Assembly (NCBI GenBank): GCA_965228265.1
Contig: OZ245804.1
Span: forward strand, 2,294,001-2,358,000
Origin: GCA-2732755 sp965228265
GTDB taxonomy: Bacteria; Planctomycetota; Phycisphaerae; Phycisphaerales; UBA1924
Length of the DNA stretch: 64,000 bases
Reading direction: 5' to 3'
Below the pieces are notes generated by a model that was not told where the DNA came from, searched no databases, and saw only the letters and a program-made list of their open reading frames with translations. The position numbers and the translations under genes were made by a program. The first letter of the stretch is position 1, and every line of letters begins with the position of its first letter. This document shows, piece after piece, positions 41,384 through 50,202 of this stretch.

Positions 41384-42733
41384 ATGCTGAAATCGCCGAG
41401 TCGGAATCTCTTGGTCGGACTGATCGGGGCAAGCTGCGTCCTGTCGGCTGGCGCGCAGGGCTACAAGGAAGAAGTCACGCCCTACCTCACCCGCGTCGAG
41501 CCGCAGGAGTGGCTCTTCCGCACAAACGTGGTGCTCTCGGCGAACAACCTCGCCCCGATGAGCGACGGCCCGTTGCTCACCGATCAGGAGTTTGAGATCG
41601 AGCAGGGCACCATCTTCTTTCCCATGCCCATGCGGAGCGCCAGCCATGACCGCGACCTCCGCTCGCTCAAGGCCAAGCTGCTCTTCGAGGGGCGTCCAGT
41701 CCCGCTGAAGCTCAACGTCGTCTCGTCCGACAGCGGCGGCAACCCGCTGCACTCGGGCGAGGCTTACGGCACGTGGACCTTCGGACCCGTCGAGGCCGCG
41801 ATGAACATGGTTTTCGAGGTCGAGTCCGTCGCGACCTGCTGGAACACCGAGTTCAAAGACGCCGAGGCCATGAAAGTTCCCTGGCCCTCCGGCGAGTGGC
41901 CCAAGGAAGCGGCTTCCACCTTTGAGCCCGAGCTCTTTATTGATGAGGGATTCGAGGGCGAGTACGACTCGGACTACGTCGAACGCCTCGCCGACCGCTG
42001 GACCAAGGGCAAGGCCAAGACCCAGCCGCCGATGGTCGTCGCCAAGTGGCTTGCGGGCGAGGTCGCCAAGTCATTCCAGCCGACCCGTCCCGGGATCGTC
42101 ACCGATGCGCGTCCAGCGACCGCGAATCAGTCTGCACAGGCCGTGGGGGCCGTCAGCTCTCTCGAAGTCGTCGGCGCAGAGGAAGCGGCGCGTCGCGGCA
42201 AGGGCACGGCATTCGACATGCCGCTGCTGCTCGTTGCCGTCTACCGCGAAGTCGGTCTGCCGGCGAGGCTCGTCTTCGGGTACGTCGGCGGGAGCGCCGG
42301 GGGCGGCGCCGAGGCGTTCCGGGCCGCCGATCGCGCAGAGATCGGGCCGTACGCGTGGGTTGAGGTCGCTCTCTACGACGAGAAACAGGCCGACCCGAGG
42401 CGCCAGCTCACCTGGGTGCCCGTCGACATCAACCGCATCCGCGCCGACCGCGTGTTCAGCCGAAAGCTCGATCAGCCCTGGCCCGGCTTCGGCTCGAGCG
42501 ACAAGCTCAACGAGATCATCCCCATCGCCTATCACCTGCACCCGCACCGCATGGGCGCCAATTCGTACGGCGCCACCACCGGACGCAACCGCAGCGCGAT
42601 GCCATCGATCTGGGGTTGGAACATCGTGCCTTCCACGCCCTGCGGCGTCGATCAGGTGCTGACGTTTACCGCGACCACGCCCTCGCGCGGTCCGGACGAC
42701 CCGGAACCCGGACGCCGCGGCCGGGGGCAGTAA
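41384..42733 (+). CDS. Secreted transglutaminase-fold protein lacking catalytic Cys and His
   Basis: A 449-residue exported protein (signal peptide MLKSPSRNLLVGLIGASCVLSAGA, cleavage before Q25). After a 210-residue N-terminal region, residues about 260-350 match the transglutaminase-like core: RRGKGTAFDMPLLLVAVYREVGLPARLVFGYVGG, then YAWVEV, then LTWVPVD. Aligned by hand to the family pattern, the nucleophilic cysteine is replaced by A276 and the catalytic histidine by Y323; only D348 is kept. It is therefore probably a non-enzymatic member that binds peptides or glycans in the periplasm. GGAAGGAG precedes the ATG. The 3' end overlaps the convergent pseudopilin gene by 68 bases. Confidence 0.78.
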   Translation: MLKSPSRNLLVGLIGASCVLSAGAQGYKEEVTPYLTRVEPQEWLFRTNVVLSANNLAPMSDGPLLTDQEFEIEQGTIFFPMPMRSASHDRDLRSLKAKLLFEGRPVPLKLNVVSSDSGGNPLHSGEAYGTWTFGPVEAAMNMVFEVESVATCWNTEFKDAEAMKVPWPSGEWPKEAASTFEPELFIDEGFEGEYDSDYVERLADRWTKGKAKTQPPMVVAKWLAGEVAKSFQPTRPGIVTDARPATANQSAQAVGAVSSLEVVGAEEAARRGKGTAFDMPLLLVAVYREVGLPARLVFGYVGGSAGGGAEAFRAADRAEIGPYAWVEVALYDEKQADPRRQLTWVPVDINRIRADRVFSRKLDQPWPGFGSSDKLNEIIPIAYHLHPHRMGANSYGATTGRNRSAMPSIWGWNIVPSTPCGVDQVLTFTATTPSRGPDDPEPGRRGRGQ

Positions 42734-43547
42734 CCGACGCCGTGCGCGTGTCCCAGCTCGGTCTGGGCAGGAAGGTGTAGTCCCGTGTCGTCGCGCTGCG
42801 GTCATCCGGCACGGGCAGGCGAACGCCGACGTGGAAATCCGCGAAGAGCACGCTCGCGGCGATCTCAGCGTTCGATCGGCCCTGCTTGCCGTACCAGTGC
42901 TGCTTGCGGTCATCGCCGTCGTCGTAGTTGTAAATCGTCTGCGAGGCGATCAGCAGTGTGCGAGAGGTGTCGATGATGTAGGGCATCGGGCCGCCCGTCT
43001 GCGGCACGAGCGTGGGCAGTACGTCCCGCGAGGGGTCGCTGTCCGGCGCGTGATCGTTGAGCGTGTAGCTCGAGCCGATCAGGTCGTACATCGAATCCGT
43101 GCGGGCGAACTGCGGGATCGGTATCCCCGTGTTCTCCGCGCCGCGATCCAGCGGCGATTCGAACTCGGGCATCTCATCCACGCCTTCCTGCGCGTCCGGA
43201 ATCGGCTCGCGATCGACGAGGTAGCTGTTGAGCGGTCGCCGCTCTGCGCCGTATTCGTCAATACCCAGAAACGGGAGCTGCCCCTTCTTCCCGCCAAACA
43301 GAGCGCCCATGGGCGAGCTCATCCCCGGCCCGACCTCCACCAGCACCTGCGGCAACGCGTTGTCGAAGTCGTCCAGATACATCGAGGTCGCAAGACCGAT
43401 CTGCTTGAGCTTGGAGCCGCAGGCAAGGCTCCTGGCCGAAAGCCGGGCGCTGGCGAGGGTTGGCAGCAGGATCCCCACCAGCAGCGCAATGATCGCGATC
43501 ACCACAAGAAGCTCGATCAGCGTGAATCCGCGGCGAATGGGTATCAT
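42666..43547 (-). CDS. Pseudopilin-like protein (prepilin N-terminal leader)
   Basis: A 293-residue protein with a type IV prepilin-type leader: MIPIRRGFTLIELLVVIAIIALLVGILLP. Cleavage is expected between G and F, with the essential glutamate at mature position 5. SLACGSKLKQIGLATSMYLDDFDNALP follows, the layout of the abundant planctomycete pseudopilins. The C-terminal part contains EIAASVLFADFHVGV, equivalent to the H-x-DG region. Such proteins are membrane-anchored after processing, and their role in planctomycetes is mostly unknown. An upstream ATG at 43565 is possible, but the chosen start gives the normal leader length. The last 22 codons overlap the convergent gene, and the Arg-rich end may be non-conserved. 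Confidence 0.87.
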   Translation of the reverse strand: MIPIRRGFTLIELLVVIAIIALLVGILLPTLASARLSARSLACGSKLKQIGLATSMYLDDFDNALPQVLVEVGPGMSSPMGALFGGKKGQLPFLGIDEYGAERRPLNSYLVDREPIPDAQEGVDEMPEFESPLDRGAENTGIPIPQFARTDSMYDLIGSSYTLNDHAPDSDPSRDVLPTLVPQTGGPMPYIIDTSRTLLIASQTIYNYDDGDDRKQHWYGKQGRSNAEIAASVLFADFHVGVRLPVPDDRSATTRDYTFLPRPSWDTRTASVTAPGRGVRVPGRPDRARAWSR

Positions 43548-43591
43548 GCTTCCATCGTATTGCATCCGGCAGGGGTCGGAGTACGCCGGAG

Positions 43592-44770
43592 ATGTGCGTG
43601 GATCAGCAGCCAGACAAGCCGTTGCGACTCGTCGTGCAGCAGCCCTCGCTCGCCAAGTATCGCGTGCCCGTCTTCCGCGAACTCGCGTCCCGCCCCGGCA
43701 TCGATCTCAAGCTGATCTACGGCCAGCGTGACGGCATCCCGAACGTCGACGCCGACGGTTTCGACGCCCAGTTCGTCCCGATGAACGAGAAACGTCTTCT
43801 CGGTCGCACCATGCTCTGGCACAAGTCTCAGCTCGAGTACGCCGACCGTGACAAGGCCGACGTCCTCTCGCTCTCATGGGACCTGCACTACGCGAGCCTG
43901 ATCCCCGCTCTTCTCAAAGCCCGGCAAGGCGGCGTCGGGACGGTGCTCTGGGGCCACGGCTACTCCAAGCAGGACGCCGGCTGGCGCGCCCGTGCCCGCT
44001 CGTCCGTTGCCAAGCTCGCCGATGCGCTGCTCTTCTACAACCACACCGCCGCCGAGGCGTACATCCGCAACGGTTTCGACCCCGACCGCGTCTTCGTGGC
44101 GCTCAACGCCATCGACCAGACGCCCATTCAGGCCGCTCGCGCCGAGTGGATGGATCAACCCGAGAAGATCGCCGACTTCCGGCGGCAGCAGGGCCTGAGC
44201 GATGCCCCTGTCCTGCTCTTTGTTTCCAGACTCGAGGAGGCCAACCGGGTTGACCTCCTCATCGAAGCGCAGGCCAGACTGAGCGAGGCCTTCCCTTCGC
44301 TCGTCGTGGCCATCATCGGCAAAGGACCGGACCGCGAGCGGCTCGAAGCCCTCGCCGCCGATCGCGGGCTGTCCGATCGCGTGCGATTCCTCGGCGCGAT
44401 CTATGACGAATCCATCAGCGCACCCTGGTTCATGGTCTCGACCGCGTTCTGCTACCCGGCCAATATCGGCCTGAGCATCCTTCACGGCATGGGCTACGGA
44501 TTGCCCGTTGTCACCAGCGCCAAGGTTGAAGCGCAAAACCCGGAGATCGAAGCCCTCCGCGATGGCGAGAACGGTTTCCTGTACCGCGACGGTGACGTCG
44601 GCGACCTCGCATCCAAGCTCAAGACCCTGCTGACCGACCGTGCCCTCCAGCAAAGGCTCGCGAGCGAGGCTCACGCCACAGCGACCCAGCGATTCTCGCT
44701 CGGAAACATGGTGGACGGCTATGTCGACGCGGTGCGATTCGCGGCCAAGCGAGCCGCGGATCGGCGTTAG
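43592..44770 (+). CDS. Family 4 glycosyltransferase
   Basis: A 392-residue GT-B glycosyltransferase. The C-terminal donor domain has APVLLFVSRLEEANRVDLLIEAQARLSEAFPSLVVAIIGKGPDRERLEAL, then VRFLGAIYDESISAPWFMVSTAFCYPANIGLSILHGMGYGLPVVTS, with an altered form of the EGFGLxxxEAM motif (NIGLSILHGMGYG). The N-terminal part begins RLVVQQPSLAKYRVPVFRELA. It transfers a sugar from a nucleotide donor to an unknown acceptor, probably in envelope glycan synthesis. It is divergent from the pseudopilin gene, and its stop overlaps the convergent kinase gene by 4 bases. Confidence 0.9.
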   Translation: MCVDQQPDKPLRLVVQQPSLAKYRVPVFRELASRPGIDLKLIYGQRDGIPNVDADGFDAQFVPMNEKRLLGRTMLWHKSQLEYADRDKADVLSLSWDLHYASLIPALLKARQGGVGTVLWGHGYSKQDAGWRARARSSVAKLADALLFYNHTAAEAYIRNGFDPDRVFVALNAIDQTPIQAARAEWMDQPEKIADFRRQQGLSDAPVLLFVSRLEEANRVDLLIEAQARLSEAFPSLVVAIIGKGPDRERLEALAADRGLSDRVRFLGAIYDESISAPWFMVSTAFCYPANIGLSILHGMGYGLPVVTSAKVEAQNPEIEALRDGENGFLYRDGDVGDLASKLKTLLTDRALQQRLASEAHATATQRFSLGNMVDGYVDAVRFAAKRAADRR

Positions 44771-45399
44771 TCGTCCTCGCCCGAGATCGGGTTGTTGAAG
44801 TGCGAATCCTGGATCGGCACGACCACTTCAAGGACGTGCTGAAGCACCGACGAGGGCGAGCCGACGGCATCGACCTCGTGGATGAGCTCGTCCGGGTAGT
44901 AATCCAGCACCGGTGCCGTCTCGCGTTCGTAGATCTCCCAGCGACGGCGGATCACGTCTTCCTGCGCATCGTCGATGCGGTTCTCTTTCAATGCACGCCG
45001 GCGCAGACGCTTGATCATGGCTTCCTTGTCGCGGCAGACCAGATGGATGATGCCGAGCACGTCGATGTATTCTTCCATCAGCTCGGCCTGCTTGACGTTC
45101 CGGGGGATGCCATCGAGCAGCAGAAGGTCATCGTGCGGCTTGTAGAGGCTGAGCACCGTCTGAGCGTGCATGTTCTCCGCCCACATCTTGACGGTGACAT
45201 CGTCGGGCACGAGCTCGCCCTTGGACGAGTACTCATAAAAGATCGAGCCGAGTTCGGAATGGATGTCGAGCGAGCGGAAGACCTCGCCGCAGGAGAGATG
45301 GAAGAATCCCGGGATGCGTCCGAGGATCGCGCCCTGCGTGCCCTTGCCCGCGCCGGGGGCACCGAAAAGTAGAACAGTCTGGTATCGCTGCGAATCCAT
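44767..45399 (-). CDS. Adenylate kinase-like nucleoside monophosphate kinase
   Basis: A 210-residue kinase with P-loop GAPGAGKGTQ at residues 13-22, an NMP-binding region (FFHLSCGEVFRSLDIHSELG) and LLLLDGIPRNVKQAE in place of the usual LDGFPRT. The lid is short (RRRALKENRIDDAQED), so it is of the short-type adenylate or UMP/CMP kinase form with no zinc finger. It phosphorylates AMP or another nucleoside monophosphate. The ATG at 45399 has GGAG 6 bases upstream; an ATG two codons earlier is too close to it. It lies on the same strand as fusA, but a strong terminator separates them. Confidence 0.88.
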   Translation of the reverse strand: MDSQRYQTVLLFGAPGAGKGTQGAILGRIPGFFHLSCGEVFRSLDIHSELGSIFYEYSSKGELVPDDVTVKMWAENMHAQTVLSLYKPHDDLLLLDGIPRNVKQAELMEEYIDVLGIIHLVCRDKEAMIKRLRRRALKENRIDDAQEDVIRRRWEIYERETAPVLDYYPDELIHEVDAVGSPSSVLQHVLEVVVPIQDSHFNNPISGEDD

Positions 45400-45488
45400 G
45401 TTCATCTCCGAGGGTCCGGCGTGGAAAGGGCCGGTTGTGTCTATCGGCAGTCGCCGGAGGGCATTGACAACCATATGGCCAGCGCACG

Positions 45489-45528
45489 AAAAAACCCGCC
45501 CGGCAGAGCCGAGCGGGTGTGGTTTTTT
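45489..45528. terminator. Intrinsic terminator downstream of fusA
   Basis: CCCGC-C-CGGC and GCCG-A-GCGGG (45495-45517) form a long stem with an AGA loop and one C/A mismatch. It is flanked by AAAAAA (45489-45494) and TTTTTT (45523-45528). On the minus strand it gives fusA a perfect hairpin with a U6 run, and it would also work in the plus direction. Confidence 0.9.
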
Positions 45529-45561
45529 CGGACCCCTCACTCAGGGAACATGTAAAGGTTC

Positions 45562-47679
45562 TCAGCCGCCGCTCTTGACGAGCTCGGCCTGGAGGCTCGG
45601 GGGCATCGGGCGGTACTCGAGGAACTCCATCGAGTTCGCCGCGCGGCCCTGAGACATGCCGCGGAGCACGGTCGTGTAACCGAACATCTCCGACAGCGGC
45701 ACCTCGGCGTTGACCACCTTCACGTGGCCGCGGTCCTCGGTGTCCGTGATCATGCCGCGACGGCTGGCCATGTCGCCCGTGATGTTGCCCAGGTATTCGT
45801 CCGGGGTCAGGATCACGACCTTCATGATCGGCTCCAGCAGCACGCTGCCGGCCTTGTTGACCGCTTCACGCAGCGCGAGGCGGGCGGCCTGCTCGAACGC
45901 CACCTGGCTCGAGTCAACCGTGTGGTACGAGCCGTCAACCAGCTCGACCTTGACGTTGATGAGCGGGTAGCCAGCGGTGATGCCGCTGAGCGCCGTCTGG
46001 CGGATGCCGTACTCGACCGACGGGATGAATTCCTTCGGAATCTTGCCGCCGATGATCTTGTTCTCGAAGGCGACGTTCTCCTTGAAGTTCAGACCGGCTT
46101 CCTCGGCCTGCTCCTTGGTGAACGGGGTGATGTTGATCGTGACATCACCGAACTGACCGCGACCACCGGTCTGCTTCTTGAACTTGCCCTGGACGTTCTG
46201 GGCCGAGCCGGCGATCGCCTCGCGGTACGAAACGCGGGGCTTGCCGACCTGCACGCCGATCTTCATGTCACGCACGAGGCGGTTCTTGATGATCTCGAGG
46301 TGAAGCTCACCCATGCCCGCGATGATGGTCTGGCCTGTTTCCTCGTCGTAGTGACTCTGGAAACTCGGGTCCTCGCGGCGGATCGTGACGAGCGCTTCGC
46401 CAAGCTTGCGGTTGTCGTCGGCCGTGTTCGGCTCGATCGACATCGAGATCACGGGCTCGGGGAAGTCCATCCGCTCGAGGATGATCGGCTCGTCCTGGTC
46501 ACACAGCGTGTCGCCCGTGATCGAGTCCTTGATGCCCACGACCGCGACGATGTTGCCCGCGCCGACCTCTTCGAGTGCCTGGCGGTCCTTGGCGTGCATC
46601 TCGAAGATGCGGCTCACGTTCTCCTTCTTCCCGTTACCCGGGTTGATCACGCGCGAGCCCTTCTTGAGGATGCCCGAGTAGATCCGCATGTAGGTCAGGT
46701 CGCCGTGCGTGTCGCTGACCACCTTGAACACGAGCGCCGAGAAGGGGGCGTCGTCCGCGTGAGGGCGGATGAGCTTCACTTCCGGGTCGCGCGGGTTCTC
46801 GCCCTCGACCTCGGGGACCTCGGTCGGGTTGGGGAGGTAGTCGATGATGCCGTCGAGCAGACGCTGCACACCGACGTTCTTCAGGGCCGAGCCGCAGAAG
46901 ACCGGGTTGCACTGGAGCGCGATGGTGCCCTTGCGCACAGCAGCCTTGATCTGCTCGACCGTGATCGAGTCCTCGTCTTCGAGGTACTGCTCCATCAGGT
47001 CATCATCAAGAGCCACAGCCGACTCGATCAGGTCGTGACGCCACTGGGCGACGCGCTCGGCCTGATCTTCGGGGATGTCCTTCTCGGTGACCTTGGCGCC
47101 CTGGCTCTCGGTGTCGAAGTAGTACGCCTTCATGCCGAGCAGGTCGATGATGCCCTCAAGCTCGTTGCCGTGACCGATCGGGATCTGCACCGCGATCGGG
47201 TTGGCGCCCAGGCGCTTCTTGATCGTGTTGAAGCTGTAGTCGAAGTCCGCACCGAGCTTGTCCATCTTGTTGATGAAGCACATGCGCGGGACTTTGTAAC
47301 GGTCGGCCTGGCGCCAGACGGTCTCGGACTGGGCCTCGACGCCCTCTTTGCCGTCGAAGACCGCGACCGCGCCGTCGAGCACGCGGAGCGAACGCTCCAC
47401 CTCGATGGTGAAGTCCACGTGGCCCGGGGTGTCGATCAGGTTGATCTTGTACTCCTGGCCGTCCTTCGTCCAGGGGCAGGTCGTCGCGGCCGACTGGATC
47501 GTGATACCACGCTCCTGCTCTTCCTGAAGGAAGTCCATGGTCGCGGTGCCCTCGTGCACCTCACCGAGCTTGTAGTTCTTGCCCGAGTAGAACAGGATGC
47601 GTTCGGTGACGGTGGTCTTGCCGGCATCGATATGGGCCGCGATACCGATGTTGCGGATGTGTTTCTTGTCAATGGTCAT
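45562..47679 (-). CDS. fusA: Elongation factor G
   Basis: A 705-residue translational GTPase with all G motifs: AHIDAGKTT (G1), RGITI (G2), DTPGHVDF (G3), NKMD (G4) and a G5 region near CGSAL. Domains II-V follow, with FKKQTGGRGQFGDV and FEQAARLALREA. It drives translocation and, with ribosome recycling factor, splits ribosomes. AAGGA precedes the ATG by about 9 bases. The gene is not in the classical rpsL-rpsG-fusA-tuf operon: neither neighbour is a ribosomal gene. It has its own 300-base upstream region and ends in a strong terminator. Planctomycetes often have more than one EF-G copy, so this could be a paralogue. Confidence 0.96.
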   Translation of the reverse strand: MTIDKKHIRNIGIAAHIDAGKTTVTERILFYSGKNYKLGEVHEGTATMDFLQEEQERGITIQSAATTCPWTKDGQEYKINLIDTPGHVDFTIEVERSLRVLDGAVAVFDGKEGVEAQSETVWRQADRYKVPRMCFINKMDKLGADFDYSFNTIKKRLGANPIAVQIPIGHGNELEGIIDLLGMKAYYFDTESQGAKVTEKDIPEDQAERVAQWRHDLIESAVALDDDLMEQYLEDEDSITVEQIKAAVRKGTIALQCNPVFCGSALKNVGVQRLLDGIIDYLPNPTEVPEVEGENPRDPEVKLIRPHADDAPFSALVFKVVSDTHGDLTYMRIYSGILKKGSRVINPGNGKKENVSRIFEMHAKDRQALEEVGAGNIVAVVGIKDSITGDTLCDQDEPIILERMDFPEPVISMSIEPNTADDNRKLGEALVTIRREDPSFQSHYDEETGQTIIAGMGELHLEIIKNRLVRDMKIGVQVGKPRVSYREAIAGSAQNVQGKFKKQTGGRGQFGDVTINITPFTKEQAEEAGLNFKENVAFENKIIGGKIPKEFIPSVEYGIRQTALSGITAGYPLINVKVELVDGSYHTVDSSQVAFEQAARLALREAVNKAGSVLLEPIMKVVILTPDEYLGNITGDMASRRGMITDTEDRGHVKVVNAEVPLSEMFGYTTVLRGMSQGRAANSMEFLEYRPMPPSLQAELVKSGG

Positions 47680-48003
47680 GACGTGTGTCCTTCAAGCTGC
47701 TGGCGGTCTGTCTGCGATGCCCGCTTGCCAACCCTGGCAGGGGGGCGTCTGAGTCATTCGGTTCGTTGTCTTCTGTGAATCCGGAGTCCGCGTGCGTTCC
47801 CCGGCGGTGGCTGAGAGATATGAGCGTGCGTGGACGCTGGTCAGGAGCGCTCGGTCGGCGTGTCTTCGTCGTCATCCATCGCGTTCGTCCAGTCCGGTCG
47901 GGCTCGCAAAGCCAGTTCTGAACAGGCTTTGCAGCATTCGCCAAGAATGCCAGGTCCCGCTTGCACGGGGGCTCTATCTATGCTAGGCCCCTGCCCGGGT
48001 GAT
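47680..48003. other. Non-coding upstream region of fusA
   Basis: This 324-base stretch has no convincing gene on either strand; short frames lack ribosome sites and have shadow-like Arg/Ser-rich composition. It probably holds the fusA leader. A TGCCA-GGGT-TGGCA hairpin lies about 50 bases before the fusA ATG on the minus strand. A promoter candidate sits at its far end. Confidence 0.6.
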
Positions 48004-48007
48004 TCAA
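47980..48007 (-). promoter_or_regulatory. Candidate fusA promoter
   Basis: Minus-strand TTGAAT (48007-48002) and TAGCAT (47985-47980) are separated by 16 bases; each matches four of six consensus bases. Use of it would give a leader of about 295 bases. The -35 overlaps the stop codon of the upstream O-antigen ligase gene. Confidence 0.35.
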
Positions 48008-50202
48008 GGCCCCCGGACGATCCGCTCGAGCTGTCGTCGGACCGACTCGGGCAGCGATGACAAAGGGTCCAGCCCGGTCGCGTCATCCAGCTCGATCGCC
48101 CGCCCCGCCCATCGCTTGGCCTCGGCTCCCTCCCCGAGTTCAGAAAGCGCAAAGGCGAGCTGGGCCGGGTGGCGAGCGGATCTGGGTGAGCGATCAGCAG
48201 CCTCAGCGATGCTCGCCAAAGCCGCGTCCCTCAATTCTCGGACACGCTGCTCGGGTGCCCCCGCGGACTCGGCGAGCCCGGCTCCGAACAAGCCAAGACT
48301 CCCGATCTGGGCCGCCAGCCCTGCCCGAGGGCGGGCCGAGTGCGATGCCTTAAGCACCCCGATTGACCGTTCGACCAGGCCCTGAGCTTCTTGGAGCTGG
48401 CCCGCCTGCCCCGCAGCCTCGGCGAGCATGATCCCGACTCTTGCCGCCTCAGAAGCGGTCCTTCCATCTGCGGGCTTGGCCTCCGAGGCCGCGACGAGGT
48501 CTTCAAACGCCTGCGAGAGCGCCTGCATCTGTCGGAGCTGGATGTCCCGGATATCCGCCGGCGTGGGGTCGAGGAGCGATTCCTGAGCTGTGACGACCTC
48601 GCCAAGCCTCGCGCTCGAAGTGCGAAGACTGGATTCCCATCCCCAGATGCCCGGCACCAGTGTCAGGCCCATCGCCAGCCCAATCATCGCCGCCGCGACA
48701 GGTGCAAAGCCCGGCACGCGAAGACGCCAGCTCTCACGATCACTGGCTGCCAGCCCAAGCAGGCAGAGCGCCATCGGCCCCGATCCCGGGAGCGACAAAG
48801 CCATGTCCAGCTGCGCGTGACAGAGAACCACCACACCCGCCGCAGCAAGCACGAGCCTGCCCGGCTGACCTGCCCAGACCAGCAGCATCGCCAGCCCGCT
48901 CCAGCCGACAAGCCCTGCGAGTCGTCCGAGCGCCCCTTCGATCGTCGTCGCCTGCGATTCGAGCCAGACACCCAGCAGCACCGGCAGGATGAGTGTGATC
49001 AGAATCACGGGCCTGAATTGCCTGAGCCTATTTGGCGAGGGCGGACCTGTCGGAGCGGTTGGGCGGGAGCTTGCGATGCGCCAGAGTGTCCAGAAGAGGG
49101 CGCCGATGAGTGGCAGCCCGATCAAGCCGAGCGTGGCCGCGTAGTCCCACAGGATCATGTGCGGGCTGGTGACATCCTCGGTCGCTTGCGCCGGCTTGTG
49201 GAGTTGGTACGCCTCCTGAAACCCCGCCGGGCCCGTGCCGAGGGGCATGGTGTCAGCCGTGACACGGGCGGCTCCCTCGGCGTAGAACCAGCGGAACAGC
49301 AGCGACTTCTCGCCCTCGGGCAAGCCTGTCACCCCCCGCGCGACGACCGCGACCGTGGGAAGCACGACCAGCACCAGGATCAGGGGGCGACACCATCGAC
49401 CCGGGGCAAATCGCAACAGAAGCCCAGCAAGAACGCCCAGACCCGCAACGCCGATACCTGCCTTTGATCCCGTCAGGAGCAGGACCACGCCCAGTCCGAT
49501 CGAGACGAGCAGGCTTGCGGTTCGCGCCGGGCCTTTGGTGGTGAGGCCGGCGAAGAAGAGCGAGACGCCGCCGACCGCGAGGAAGGTCGCCAGCACGTTG
49601 CTCAGCCCGAACCACCCGGTCGGATCGGGCTGGCGGAGCCTGCGTTCGTAGATCAGCGCCTGCTCGGAACCGGGCTGGAATCCCTGCGCGATCAGGCTCG
49701 CGTCTTTGTTGGCGTCGAATTGCTCGAGCATCAGCGGGTGCTCGACGAAGACCTGCACGAGGCCCTTGGCAGCGAACATCACGGCACTCGCCAGGAGCAC
49801 CGAGCCCAGCACGACCCGCACGCTCCGGCGATGCGCAAGGCTGACAATCGCTGCGAACGACGCCCACCCGGCGGCCCAACTCGATGCGATCCGGACCGCC
49901 TCGACGTCCTGCGCATCGAGCATCCATGTGCGCACAAGGACCAGCGCCGCGCCGAGGAGTGCGAGAAGGGCGAGCGGCCCCCTGCCTCGGCTCCGCGGGC
50001 TCATCAGGACGAGGGCAGCGCCGAGCCAAGCGAGGGCGTCGATCAGGAGTGAGCCGGTCGGGCCGATGCCGACGATCGCGATCACGATGCGCGTGGGGTC
50101 CGCGTCCCAGCCGGGGAGGGGCTCTGCCATGGTCATCGCTCTTGCGAGCGCCGACCATGTGATGAGCGTGAGGCCGATCCAGTCGAGGTGGACCCGCTTC
50201 AC
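48004..50202 (-). CDS. O-antigen ligase/polymerase-family membrane protein with helical C-terminal domain
   Basis: A 732-residue protein. The first 510 residues hold about a dozen membrane helices and the Wzy/WaaL-type features GLSNVLATFLAVGGVSLFF, LLLTGSKAGIGVAGLGVLAGLLLRFAPG and, in the large periplasmic loop, TMPLGTGPAGFQEAYQLHKPAQ. The last 200 residues are soluble and helical with TPR-like spacing. The family polymerises or ligates lipid-linked glycans at the periplasmic face. The GTG start at 50202 overlaps the stop of the WecA-like gene (GTGA); the frame is open for 231 codons more, but only as a shadow of that gene. It is the last gene of the ispH operon. Confidence 0.87.
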   Translation of the reverse strand: MKRVHLDWIGLTLITWSALARAMTMAEPLPGWDADPTRIVIAIVGIGPTGSLLIDALAWLGAALVLMSPRSRGRGPLALLALLGAALVLVRTWMLDAQDVEAVRIASSWAAGWASFAAIVSLAHRRSVRVVLGSVLLASAVMFAAKGLVQVFVEHPLMLEQFDANKDASLIAQGFQPGSEQALIYERRLRQPDPTGWFGLSNVLATFLAVGGVSLFFAGLTTKGPARTASLLVSIGLGVVLLLTGSKAGIGVAGLGVLAGLLLRFAPGRWCRPLILVLVVLPTVAVVARGVTGLPEGEKSLLFRWFYAEGAARVTADTMPLGTGPAGFQEAYQLHKPAQATEDVTSPHMILWDYAATLGLIGLPLIGALFWTLWRIASSRPTAPTGPPSPNRLRQFRPVILITLILPVLLGVWLESQATTIEGALGRLAGLVGWSGLAMLLVWAGQPGRLVLAAAGVVVLCHAQLDMALSLPGSGPMALCLLGLAASDRESWRLRVPGFAPVAAAMIGLAMGLTLVPGIWGWESSLRTSSARLGEVVTAQESLLDPTPADIRDIQLRQMQALSQAFEDLVAASEAKPADGRTASEAARVGIMLAEAAGQAGQLQEAQGLVERSIGVLKASHSARPRAGLAAQIGSLGLFGAGLAESAGAPEQRVRELRDAALASIAEAADRSPRSARHPAQLAFALSELGEGAEAKRWAGRAIELDDATGLDPLSSLPESVRRQLERIVRGP

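Noticed and set aside
45724..47778. 684-codon open frame on the plus strand
   Set aside because: It is the complementary-frame shadow of fusA, rich in Val, Asp, Arg and Leu, with no motif and no ribosome site.
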